Assembly (NCBI RefSeq): GCF_000981585.1
Contig: NZ_LN831776.1
Span: 511,001-575,000, forward strand
Length of the DNA: 64,000 bases
Reading direction: 5' to 3'
Source: Paenibacillus riograndensis SBR5
GTDB taxonomy: Bacteria; Bacillota; Bacilli; Paenibacillales; Paenibacillaceae
Shown piece after piece: positions 44,607-52,066 of this stretch. The translations under genes and the position numbers were made by a program. The notes under the pieces are model-generated. The model made no database searches. It was not told where the DNA came from and saw only the letters and a program-made list of their open reading frames with translations. Within the stretch, counting starts at the first letter, position 1. Every line of letters begins with the position of its first letter.

Positions 44607-45215
44607 TTAGTAATCCTTTTTAGGGCCTTGTTTGGCTTCGAAATTCCAGGTCAGCTTCAGCTTATCCTTTTGGAAATAGTTTTGTGCTTCGCCAGTATCC
44701 ACGAATTCGAACTTGACCGAAAAGCTGTCGCTGCTCTGTGCTTTGATGCCGTCAGCTTCAGTGAGAATTTGATCCCATCCGGTATTTTTGACCAGATCCG
44801 GGGTTTGACCCTTCAGGGCGTCCAGTGTAGTTTCATATACCACAACTTCCGGTGAGATGATCGTTCCTTTATCGTTGTTCTTCAGAAATTTAACCTTGAT
44901 GAATTTGCTGAGATCGACACCGTTGTTGTCGCCGAGGGTATCTGTAACCTCAGTGGTGGTTTTCAGCAGAATCGAGCCGATATCTAAGGTTCCGTCATTT
45001 TTAAGCTTAAAAGTTTTGGTTACGGTGTCGCCCGGTTTCAGGTTTTGGATATCCACAATTACGGAAGGATCGGAGTTCAGATCCAGTGTGCCTGCTGCGA
45101 AGGTAGCCGTACTTGTTGCAGTATCACTAAAGTATGCGAAGGTCCCTCCGCCAATCAAAGACAAACCGAGTGCTGCCGATGCGATGCCAAGACCCAATGT
45201 TTTTTTGATACCCAT
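44607..45215 (-). CDS. tasA: TasA/CalY-family amyloid matrix protein
   Basis: 202 residues from ATG 45215 (AGGAGG 9 nt upstream). The ORF extends upstream into a basic stretch that is not part of the protein. Signal peptide MGIKKTLGLGIASAALGLSLIGGGTFAYF followed by SDTATSTATFAAGTLDL, the hallmark of TasA/camelysin. The domain continues with NLKPGDTVTKTFKLKNDGTLDIGSILLKT. It is exported, processed by the SipW-type peptidase encoded next to it, and assembles into extracellular fibres of the biofilm matrix. Confidence 0.92.
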   Translation of the reverse strand: MGIKKTLGLGIASAALGLSLIGGGTFAYFSDTATSTATFAAGTLDLNSDPSVIVDIQNLKPGDTVTKTFKLKNDGTLDIGSILLKTTTEVTDTLGDNNGVDLSKFIKVKFLKNNDKGTIISPEVVVYETTLDALKGQTPDLVKNTGWDQILTEADGIKAQSSDSFSVKFEFVDTGEAQNYFQKDKLKLTWNFEAKQGPKKDY

Positions 45216-45300
45216 ATTCGAATTCCTCCTCTGATTTGTGTAGCTGTTGATAAATGTATTATTGTATCTTCCGTTTCGTAGGCGGAAGCGGACAATCTGT

Positions 45301-45888
45301 TCAGGATTGTATGTCAGTTCCCGGCGGCGCTTGGGGGAGCGCGGTGTTTTTTTTCTCAAGGGCGCTCAGTGCCTTCCAAGAGCTGTAGAGTGCATAGAGC
45401 AGGAGCAGCAGTCCGGGCACAATCATCAGGACCACACTGCCGGCTTTGGAGGCGGCAAAATTCATGGCATATCCTATATAAGGAACGGTGACTCCGGTAT
45501 ACTCGGCTACAACATTCCCCGAACTGACAGGCGTCATATCGACAGCATCATTGTTATCGCCTTTTGTACGATAGACCACTTCTCCCGCAGCATTTTTTGC
45601 AGAAGCATCCACAATGCGGTGAGTGATCAGAATGTTGTCCTCGCTCATGAAGGTAATGACATCGCCCTTTTTGAAGCGGGTCATATCTCCTCCGGGCTTT
45701 AAGGCGACTATGGAGCCGGTCTGAATGCCAGGTTCCATCGAACCGGATAGCACCGTTTTGATCTCATAGCCGAAAAGGGCAGGCTCACCCCCCGAGGCTC
45801 TGGACACTACTACGGCTGCTGCCAGCACCACGAAAATCAAAACCATCACTGCGGATAATGTATGGCTGAGTATTTTTTTGATAAGCAT
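45301..45888 (-). CDS. sipW: SipW-type signal peptidase I
   Basis: 195 residues from ATG 45888 (AAGGTGG 8 nt upstream); the GTG at 45900 is possible. ER-type signal peptidase: catalytic Ser in VLSGSMEPGIQTGSI, His instead of Lys in ILITHRIVD (the mark of the SipW/ER class), and RTKGDNNDAVD. Transmembrane helices lie at both ends (about 8-30 and 150-172). In Bacillus SipW is needed to process TasA and TapA. Lies between the tapA-like gene and tasA. Confidence 0.93.
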   Translation of the reverse strand: MLIKKILSHTLSAVMVLIFVVLAAAVVVSRASGGEPALFGYEIKTVLSGSMEPGIQTGSIVALKPGGDMTRFKKGDVITFMSEDNILITHRIVDASAKNAAGEVVYRTKGDNNDAVDMTPVSSGNVVAEYTGVTVPYIGYAMNFAASKAGSVVLMIVPGLLLLLYALYSSWKALSALEKKNTALPQAPPGTDIQS

Positions 45889-45910
45889 GTCAGTTTCCAC
45901 CTTTAATGAG

Positions 45911-47209
45911 TTATGGTTCCGAAGGCAATGCGGTCGTGTCCGGACCCGGAACCGGAGTCTCTGCTGCCTGTAGTTCTTGGGCAGTTGCTTTGGTCATGTC
46001 TCCATCCGGAGTTGTGATTGGGTTATCGGCGGCTGGTGCCGGAGTGGTGCTGGCTATCGGTTCTCCAGAAGCTCCGGCATGTATTGCCTCAGGTTCAGGA
46101 GTAGCTTCAGGTGAAGCTTCCGGTGTGGCTATAGGAGTTGGTTTAAGTGCAGCCTCCGGTGTGCTCGCAGGTGTGGCCCCAGGTGAGGCTTCCGGTGTGG
46201 CTTTTGGTTCGGCCTGGGCGTTCTCTTCCTTTTCCTTTTGCTGCTTCTCATGGTCGAGTTTTGCTTCTTCATCTTTTTTGGCCTTTTCCAGGGCTTCCTG
46301 GCGGGCTTTCTCAAGCTCTTCAAGCCGCTTGCTCCGGGTCTGGCTGAGAAGCTGCTGCTGGAGCTCCAATCCTGATATATCTGCGGTTACTGCCTCCCTG
46401 GCACTGTTCAGCTCAGTCTCCAACTGCCCGTATGATGAAATCAGCTCATTGGACAGATCTCCCGGAGGCTGGATAAATGGAGTCAGGACCGGTAAGGATT
46501 GCAAGGGTTCTTCCGCGCTAAAATGAAGTTGGTTGTAAACAGCCTCGTTAACCGTTGACGGGGATGGAGCTGTGTTGTTCTGAATAGCTCTCAGGTAGCT
46601 GACAATTCCGGTTATGGAAGCACTGAAGGATTCGGAGAGCACGCCGCTTTGGTTTACACTGCTCTGCAGCTCGTTAAAGAACTGCTCATCCCTGATTTCC
46701 AGACAATTGGGATCCAGGTCGATCATATAGCCTCCAATCTGCACCAGGACTGCAGCTGCCGCGCTGATCTCTGCATGAATTAAATTCCAATTCTCGTTGT
46801 TAGCCGCCGTTTGTTCGTCGATGGCATTCAGATCCGACTGAAGCTCTGCCATCTGCCTTGAAATCTCGTGTTCGGCTATCTCAAGCTCCTCCAAAGACAT
46901 GGACTCCACTCCGGAAATGCCCGGAACGCCTGCCTGTGGAGTGTAATTTTTCAAAGATGCCTTTAAAGCTGCAGCCGCATTGAGATGGTCTTTCAACTCA
47001 TTGAGCAGCTGCTTGACGGATTCAGGGAATACCTTGCAAAAGCCAATGGTACCCGCAGTCTCTGCGGTACTGCTAAACCCTCCGTAAGTACTGCCTATCT
47101 GGCCGGAGGTGTACAGGAGCAGAACGGATACGGCCATGCTGGACTGCAGGATGCGAAGACCTTTTTTATGGTTTTTTCGTTTACGCCGTTTGGCGGATCT
47201 GGGGTACAG
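45911..47209 (-). CDS. Large TapA-like matrix accessory protein
   Basis: Positional counterpart of tapA, upstream of sipW. If read from ATG 47137 the protein begins MAVSVLLLYTSGQIG without a basic n-region. The in-frame codons before it encode RSAKRRKRKNHKKGLRILQSS, exactly such a region. No ATG, GTG or TTG precedes it; a CTG at 47209 lies 8 nt after GAGAGGGGG and is my proposed start. The mature part has SSTAETAGTIGFC (SipW-type cleavage context), long helical coils (about 60-300) and a Thr/Pro/Glu-rich tail with ATPEAS-like repeats (about 325-432). Much larger than Bacillus TapA (253 residues), so function is inferred from context. Confidence 0.7.
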   Translation of the reverse strand: MYPRSAKRRKRKNHKKGLRILQSSMAVSVLLLYTSGQIGSTYGGFSSTAETAGTIGFCKVFPESVKQLLNELKDHLNAAAALKASLKNYTPQAGVPGISGVESMSLEELEIAEHEISRQMAELQSDLNAIDEQTAANNENWNLIHAEISAAAAVLVQIGGYMIDLDPNCLEIRDEQFFNELQSSVNQSGVLSESFSASITGIVSYLRAIQNNTAPSPSTVNEAVYNQLHFSAEEPLQSLPVLTPFIQPPGDLSNELISSYGQLETELNSAREAVTADISGLELQQQLLSQTRSKRLEELEKARQEALEKAKKDEEAKLDHEKQQKEKEENAQAEPKATPEASPGATPASTPEAALKPTPIATPEASPEATPEPEAIHAGASGEPIASTTPAPAADNPITTPDGDMTKATAQELQAAETPVPGPDTTALPSEP

Positions 47210-47257
47210 AGGCGGGTCCCCCTCTCATAGCTTCCTAAGAATCTTATTCGCTATATT

Positions 47258-47275
47258 CGTTCTTAATTAAGAACG
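47258..47275. promoter_or_regulatory. SinR-type operator 1 (perfect 18-bp palindrome)
   Basis: CGTTCTTAATTAAGAACG, fully palindromic: two inverted GTTCTT half-sites as in B. subtilis SinR operators (GTTCTYT). It lies 49 bp upstream of the proposed CTG start of the tapA-like gene. Confidence 0.7.
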
Positions 47276-47407
47276 ATTTCGTAAGGAAATCATACACTGC
47301 CGACCAGGGAAAAGAAAAATGCTGATTTCGTCTAAATGTTCGCAATAAAGACCATGTATTATTGATTATCTGCGGATATCTGGTAATATCGCTGTTTTTC
47401 GAAAAAA

Positions 47408-47425
47408 TGTTCTTGATTAAGAACA
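47408..47425. promoter_or_regulatory. SinR-type operator 2
   Basis: TGTTCTT-GATT-AAGAACA, seven-base perfect arms, 150 bp upstream of operator 1. Two sites could allow looping. Confidence 0.65.
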
Positions 47426-47539
47426 CGAGAGAAGAGGGGACGTCTGTCTAATGAGGAACATCTGGAGGGCGTTGGATGGGGAGTGGATTGAGGGAGTAGA
47501 CAGTCGGCTGGGAGACTGACAGAAATGGGCGACAGGGCC

Positions 47540-47621
47540 AAATGAGAGGTAGAAGTACCTTTGATTTGGCTCGAAATAGGCGGCAGGGGCAAATGAGAGG
47601 TAAAAGTACCTTTGATTTGGC
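47540..47621 (+). repeat. 51-bp-period direct repeat (AAATGAGAGG type)
   Basis: Two ~31-bp units, AAATGAGAGGT-A-AAGTACCTTTG plus ATTTGGC, start at 47540 and 47591: 51 bp apart. They are part of an ~890-bp gene-free stretch (47427-48316). Confidence 0.7.
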
Positions 47622-47788
47622 GGGAAGTGGGCGAGAGTGCAAAAGCGATGTCGTCGGACGCCATTGCCCGTGCGGCCGCAGGAGGGAGCGGTAATCCAGA
47701 ACAGGGCAGGGTTAGGCTCACGGGAGCCGAGACATAGTGAGGTGGAATAAGTCCACTTAAAATGGACGAAAAAGCTTCTCCAGTAGGG

Positions 47789-47925
47789 AATAGTGGGAAA
47801 AAGTATAGTTAATTTAAGCAAATTCGGCGGTAAAGGTGCCGATTTTCCAAATTAGTTATCCTTTTTCCACCTAGCACTTACGGGAAAGCAGGATGATGGG
47901 AAATTAGGTTTACTTTTTCCACTTG
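47789..47925. repeat. 51-bp-period repeat cluster (GTGGAAAAAG type)
   Basis: One forward unit (AGTGGGAAAAAGTATAGTTAA, 47792) and two inverted units ending CTTTTTCCAC (47861 and 47912), the latter pair 51 bp apart. Confidence 0.65.
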
Positions 47926-47956
47926 GGCCTGGGGAACTGGGGGCCTTGGAGGAATG

Positions 47957-48110
47957 GGCGAGCTAAGCGAACTAGGCGAGCTAAGCGAACTAGGCAAACT
48001 AAACGAATTAGGGGACTAAACGAACTAAACGAACTAAGCGAACTGGGTGGTCTGGGCGAACTAAGCGAACTGGGGAACTGGGAGGTCTGGGTGATCTAGG
48101 AGGTCTGGGC
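47957..48110 (+). repeat. Degenerate 10-bp tandem repeat (GCGAACTAGG)
   Basis: About fifteen units of GCGAACTAGG and variants (GCGAGCTAAG, AACGAACTAA, GGTCTGGGCG) in a row. Probably slippage-generated, non-coding. Confidence 0.75.
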
Positions 48111-48261
48111 GAAAGACCAGTCCATCCGATAAGGGGCGGCCAGGCCGTCTGAATCTATAATCCAACACGGCTGCGCTGCCCAGTGAGGAGCGGTGCAGCC
48201 ATCTTGGTTGTAAAACCTTAGATCCCGCCCCCATCATGGAGAGGAATCCGCCACTAACACA

Positions 48262-48293
48262 GAAAACCCAGCCCTCATTGAGAGAGCCGGGCC
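48262..48293 (-). terminator. Terminator of the aldo/keto reductase gene
   Basis: Minus strand: CCCGGCTCTC and GAGGGCTGGG pair with mismatches, followed by TTTTC. Confidence 0.55.
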
Positions 48294-48316
48294 ATCGGCA
48301 AGAGACATGCTTGCCA

Positions 48317-49294
48317 TTAAGGCAGCTTCTCGCCGCGCGAGCTGACGTACAGGTCGTACCATTCCCTGCGGGACAGCTCCAGCTTGCCGGCATCCCTGCA
48401 AGCGGCGATCCGCCCAGGATTTACCGTGCCGATGACCGGCTGGATTGCAGCCGGGTGCGTCATCAGCCAGGAGAGGACAATCGCCTCGGGCGTAGTGTTT
48501 TTTTCCTCAGCCAGCGTCTTGACCATGGAGGCTGTATTCACGATATTCTCCGGCTGCCCTTCCAGAGGGCGGCCGCTGAAGATCCCCTGGGCCAGCGGCC
48601 CCCAGGCCTGAAGCTGAATGTTCTCTGCCCGGCAGTGCTCGATGGTGCCCTCAGGAAAGGTGATATCCTTCCAGGGCTCCCGGTTGACACTGATTACGGC
48701 ATCGACCCAGCTGATTTTGGCCAGGCTCATATGCAGCTGGTTCACGATGAAGGGTTCATCGCAATAGGCCTGAAGCAGCTTGATCTGGGCGGCGCTCATA
48801 TTGGAGACGCCGAAATGGCGCACCTTTCCCGCCGCTTTGAGCTGGTGCAGCGCCTCGGCGACTTCCTCAGGGTCCATCAGCGGGTCGGGCCGGTGAAGCA
48901 GCAGGATATCGATATACTCCGTTCCCAGGCGGGTGAGGGTTCCATCGACACTGTTCAGGATATGTTCCTTGGAAAAGTCGAACACATTGGAGCGGTCACC
49001 CGGCTCCATTAGCTTGATTCCGCATTTGGATTGCAGAATGATCTCATCCCGCAGCCCCGGACGCTCCTTGAAAATCTGTCCGAATACCTTCTCGGCTTTC
49101 CCGCGGGTGTAGATATCGGCATGATCAAAAAAGTTAATGCCGATGGCCAGCGCGGCTTCCACCGCCTCATGGCCCTGCTTCACATTTTCGGCTGTAACCG
49201 GTTCGTGGTCCCAGCCTCCGCCAAGCCCCATGCATCCCAGGGCGATGCGGCTGGCGGGGATACTGCGTTTGTTCAGCGGCAGCGTTTTTAGCAA
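48317..49294 (-). CDS. Aldo/keto reductase (YdhF-like)
   Basis: 325-residue NADPH-dependent TIM-barrel oxidoreductase. Catalytic tetrad positions are visible: Asp and Tyr in NFFDHADIYTRGKAE, Lys in ILQSKCGI, His in LLLHRPDPL. Cofactor region: VIGTVNPGRI. N-terminal IALGCMGLGGGWDH is typical. TTG start with GGAGGG 6 nt upstream. Single gene; physiological substrate unknown. Confidence 0.9.
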   Translation of the reverse strand: MLKTLPLNKRSIPASRIALGCMGLGGGWDHEPVTAENVKQGHEAVEAALAIGINFFDHADIYTRGKAEKVFGQIFKERPGLRDEIILQSKCGIKLMEPGDRSNVFDFSKEHILNSVDGTLTRLGTEYIDILLLHRPDPLMDPEEVAEALHQLKAAGKVRHFGVSNMSAAQIKLLQAYCDEPFIVNQLHMSLAKISWVDAVISVNREPWKDITFPEGTIEHCRAENIQLQAWGPLAQGIFSGRPLEGQPENIVNTASMVKTLAEEKNTTPEAIVLSWLMTHPAAIQPVIGTVNPGRIAACRDAGKLELSRREWYDLYVSSRGEKLP

Positions 49295-49345
49295 GATGAT
49301 CCCTCCGTGACAATAGAATTGCAGCTCAAAGAGTATTGTACATCT

Positions 49346-49558
49346 TCAGAATCCGGTATGGTACTTCTTGTCGCTGGAAGAGCGGTGTTTGGTCCCTTCC
49401 TTGTCCTTCTCTTCCTGTTTCTCCAGGTTCAAATCCTCCACCGGAATGGGATCAACATTGCGCTCGCTTTCATCCAGATCAAACAGACTGGGGTTCTCTG
49501 TAGGGTACTGCTCGGGATGGTCCCGCTTGTCTCCTTGGAGCTTGTTGTCTTTGTCCAT
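49346..49558 (-). CDS. Small charged protein of unknown function
   Basis: 70 residues from ATG 49558 (GAGG about 10 nt upstream), ending KKYHTGF. Extremely hydrophilic and rich in Asp, Glu and Lys (MDKDNKLQGDKRDHPEQYP, EDLNLEKQEEKDKEG), with no hydrophobic core, so probably disordered. A longer upstream reading frame exists but runs through the PadR terminator and is unlikely to be translated. Lies 51 bp from the aldo/keto reductase start, same strand, possibly cotranscribed. I do not recognise a family. Confidence 0.5.
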   Translation of the reverse strand: MDKDNKLQGDKRDHPEQYPTENPSLFDLDESERNVDPIPVEDLNLEKQEEKDKEGTKHRSSSDKKYHTGF

Positions 49559-49675
49559 GCGTCTTCGCCTCGCTTTCTGGAAGTGTCCGGGAACCGGGGC
49601 TGTGCGGTCACTGGCAAGCCGGCCGGTTTCCGGTAGTTTGCTCTTTAATAAACGGATTATCTCCCCTGTAAACAG

Positions 49676-49697
49676 GAAAAGGCCCTCAGGGGGCCCA
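49676..49697 (-). terminator. Terminator after padR
   Basis: Minus strand GGCCC-CCTGA-GGGCC followed by TTTTCC. Confidence 0.65.
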
Positions 49698-49766
49698 TTT
49701 CCATACATAGTGTATTTCTCTTGTGGTAAAGATGCCATCCGAATCAAAAACAGCAATGCCGCCGGG

Positions 49767-50327
49767 CTAGAGATCAAGCGGTGTGCCGATATCATTCAGC
49801 TTTCGTGCTGACACGTCCTCGTAGAGACGCTTCAGCCATTTCAGCTCGGTCAGGCTATGCTCGTATTTGCCATACATCATATGCAGCGACGAACGGGGAA
49901 CGGTGGGAATATGCTCCTCATAGACCTGATAGGCATAGTTCACCTGGTGTTCGGTTTCGCGAATCCGCTCTTCCAGGAGCTTTTCCACCTTGCTCGGATC
50001 GATATGCCGTGAGAACGCAAGTGTGGTGTAGAACGGATGGAAGATCAGATCGTTTTTTTTGATCTGCTGCAGCACAAGCTGCTCGAACAGGGTCTTGCCT
50101 TTATCCGTAATGCGGTAGATAGTCTTGTCCGGACGGTCGCTGCTGCGGATCACCTCTACGGCTTCGATATGGTCTTCTTGGGCCAGTTTGTCGACGGCAT
50201 AATACAAAGACCCCATTTGCAGCTTCATGTTCCGGTCCATTGTCCGTTCCTTCATCACCAGCTTAATCTCATAAGGATGCATATTCCGTTCCAGCAGCAG
50301 GCCGAGAATTACCATTTTCATCGACAT
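49767..50327 (-). CDS. PadR-family transcriptional regulator
   Basis: 186 residues: N-terminal winged helix (about 1-85; VILGLLLERNMHPYEIKLVM, GSLYYAVDKLAQEDHIEAVEV, IYRITDKGKTLFEQL) and C-terminal dimerisation helices of the Vir_act_alpha_C type. PadR repressors often sense the drug or phenolic compound exported by a neighbouring pump. The gene starts 6 nt after the MFS stop, with its RBS inside the MFS 3' end, so pump and regulator form one operon and autoregulation is likely. Confidence 0.9.
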   Translation of the reverse strand: MSMKMVILGLLLERNMHPYEIKLVMKERTMDRNMKLQMGSLYYAVDKLAQEDHIEAVEVIRSSDRPDKTIYRITDKGKTLFEQLVLQQIKKNDLIFHPFYTTLAFSRHIDPSKVEKLLEERIRETEHQVNYAYQVYEEHIPTVPRSSLHMMYGKYEHSLTELKWLKRLYEDVSARKLNDIGTPLDL

Positions 50328-50333
50328 GGCAGG

Positions 50334-51854
50334 TTACCTCTGCCCATCGGCAGGTTGCTGCTTTTTGCTGCGAACCGTAAGACGGTCGCCCGGCATCAGG
50401 AGGACAAACACAAATCCGAGCACAGCGGGAACCAGCGCCCACAGAAAGGTATGGGCAATTGAGCCGGACAGCGCATTGGTGATTTTCTCCAGTACGGGAG
50501 CGGGAATCTGGGCTCTGGCCTCAGGGGTCAGGGCCGCGCGCGGATCACCGAACGATGAGGTGTCGGCACCTGCACCGAAGGCGTCGCTCAATCCATTTGT
50601 GAAGCTGTTGCGCTGGATAATGCCAAAGATCGTAATGCCGAGCGTCATGCCCAGCGACCGCATAAAGGTGCTGGTCGAAGTGGCGGAGCCGCGCTGGCGC
50701 ATGTCGAAATGATGGATTGAGGACATGCTGAGCACGGAGAAGGAGAACCCTACGCCAAAGCCGGTCAGCGCCATGAACATATTCAGCATCAGCCGGGAGG
50801 TATCCGGGGCCAGCGTGCTCAAAGAGAATACCCCGGCCACGAAGCAGACAGCCGACAGCAGCATGATATTGCGGAAGCTGGTCTTGGTGGTCAGCAGTCC
50901 CCCGGTCTGGCTGCCGATGACCGACCCGATCATCATGGGCATGAGAACAAGACCCGAGTTAGTAGCGGATCCGCCGTATACCCCCTGCACGTAAATCGGG
51001 ATGTAAACTGTGGCAACGATAAAGGCAGAGCCATAGAACAGCGCCAGGATACTGCTGGTGGCGAACAGCCGGTTGCGGAACATGGAGAAGGAAATGACCG
51101 CCTCAGGCGCCACCCGTTCAATGAACAGAAAAACAATCAGCAGCACGGCAAAGCCGCCGAACAAGCCCATAATTTGCGCTGAATCCCAGGCATATTGATT
51201 GCCGCCCAGCTCCAGGGCAAACATCAGGCAGATCACTGCCCCCACCAGCGTGAAGGCGCCGCCCCAGTCAATACGCTGCTTGGAGTGGGTGACGGATTCC
51301 TTGTAGGACAGAGTGACCAGAATAAACGCGATAACGCCAATGGGCAGGTTGATATAGAACACCCACTGCCAGCCAACATAGTCAGTAATGTAAGCGCCGA
51401 GAAGAGGACCTACCACGCTGGAAATGCCAAAGACCGCGCCGAAGAGTCCGGTCAGCTTGCCTCTTTTTTCGGGGGGATAGATATCGAACATAATGGTGAA
51501 GGCAATCGGCATTAACGCGCCTCCGCCAATCCCTTGAATCGCCCGGTAGATACTGAGCTGGGTGATGCTGGTTGCCGTTCCGCACAGGGCGGAGCCGGCC
51601 AGGAATACAATCAGGCCAAAGATAAAAAACCGCTTCCGGCCATACATATCGGACAGTTTGCCGAAGATCGGCGTTCCGGCCATAACCATGACCATATAGG
51701 CCGAGGTCACCCAGACGATTTTATCGAGTCCGCCCAGTTCGGAAACGATGGTGCCCATAGCTGAAGCTACGATGGTATTGTCCATAGCGGACATAAGGAT
51801 ACCCAGCAGCAAGCCGACAACTACAAGCTTAAGGTTGCTTTCTTTACTATGCAT
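50334..51854 (-). CDS. DHA2-family (EmrB/QacA-type) MFS drug exporter
   Basis: 506 residues from ATG 51854 (AGAAGGAGT 8 nt upstream); the longer upstream frame lies across the promoter and is rejected. 14 transmembrane helices. Motifs: LGILMSAMDNTIVASAMG (helix 1, motif D1 with Asp), GKLSDMYGRKRFF (motif A), RAIQGIGGGALMPIA (motif B) and VFGISSVVGPLLGAYI (motif C, antiporter). Proton-driven multidrug export across the cytoplasmic membrane. Confidence 0.93.
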   Translation of the reverse strand: MHSKESNLKLVVVGLLLGILMSAMDNTIVASAMGTIVSELGGLDKIVWVTSAYMVMVMAGTPIFGKLSDMYGRKRFFIFGLIVFLAGSALCGTATSITQLSIYRAIQGIGGGALMPIAFTIMFDIYPPEKRGKLTGLFGAVFGISSVVGPLLGAYITDYVGWQWVFYINLPIGVIAFILVTLSYKESVTHSKQRIDWGGAFTLVGAVICLMFALELGGNQYAWDSAQIMGLFGGFAVLLIVFLFIERVAPEAVISFSMFRNRLFATSSILALFYGSAFIVATVYIPIYVQGVYGGSATNSGLVLMPMMIGSVIGSQTGGLLTTKTSFRNIMLLSAVCFVAGVFSLSTLAPDTSRLMLNMFMALTGFGVGFSFSVLSMSSIHHFDMRQRGSATSTSTFMRSLGMTLGITIFGIIQRNSFTNGLSDAFGAGADTSSFGDPRAALTPEARAQIPAPVLEKITNALSGSIAHTFLWALVPAVLGFVFVLLMPGDRLTVRSKKQQPADGQR

Positions 51855-51891
51855 GTTTGCAGACTCCTTCTGAAAAAGTTTCGTGAGCCTC

Positions 51892-51920
51892 ATTATAGTC
51901 AAATTTGAATAGGGTAGCAA
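51892..51920 (-). promoter_or_regulatory. Promoter and likely PadR operator of the MFS-padR operon
   Basis: Minus strand TTGCTA, 17-bp spacer, TATAAT. The spacer contains the palindrome TCAAATTTGA (51899-51908), well placed for repression by the PadR protein of the operon. Confidence 0.65.
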
Positions 51921-51987
51921 GCTTTTTTTTATAAAAATTTTAACGGATTTTTGCCTGTCCAGATGCCTTGAAATCAAGGGGTAAGCA

Positions 51988-52019
51988 CAAAAAACCGCCG
52001 CCCATAGGGAAGAACGGCA
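51988..52019 (-). terminator. Terminator of the GGDEF-HD-GYP gene
   Basis: Minus strand: CCGTTCTTCCC and GGGCGGCGG pair imperfectly around TAT, followed by TTTTTTG. Confidence 0.7.
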
Positions 52020-52066
52020 GTAGAACCAAGTATTCCAAAAATGCGGCAGCTTCATAACCGATCCGC

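Noticed and set aside
47359..47821. Overlapping minus-strand ORFs of 64-134 codons
   Set aside because: They cross a SinR-type palindrome and 51-bp repeats, have no RBS and look like repeat translations.
48236..49012. 258-codon plus-strand ORF
   Set aside because: Antisense to the aldo/keto reductase; no supporting motif.
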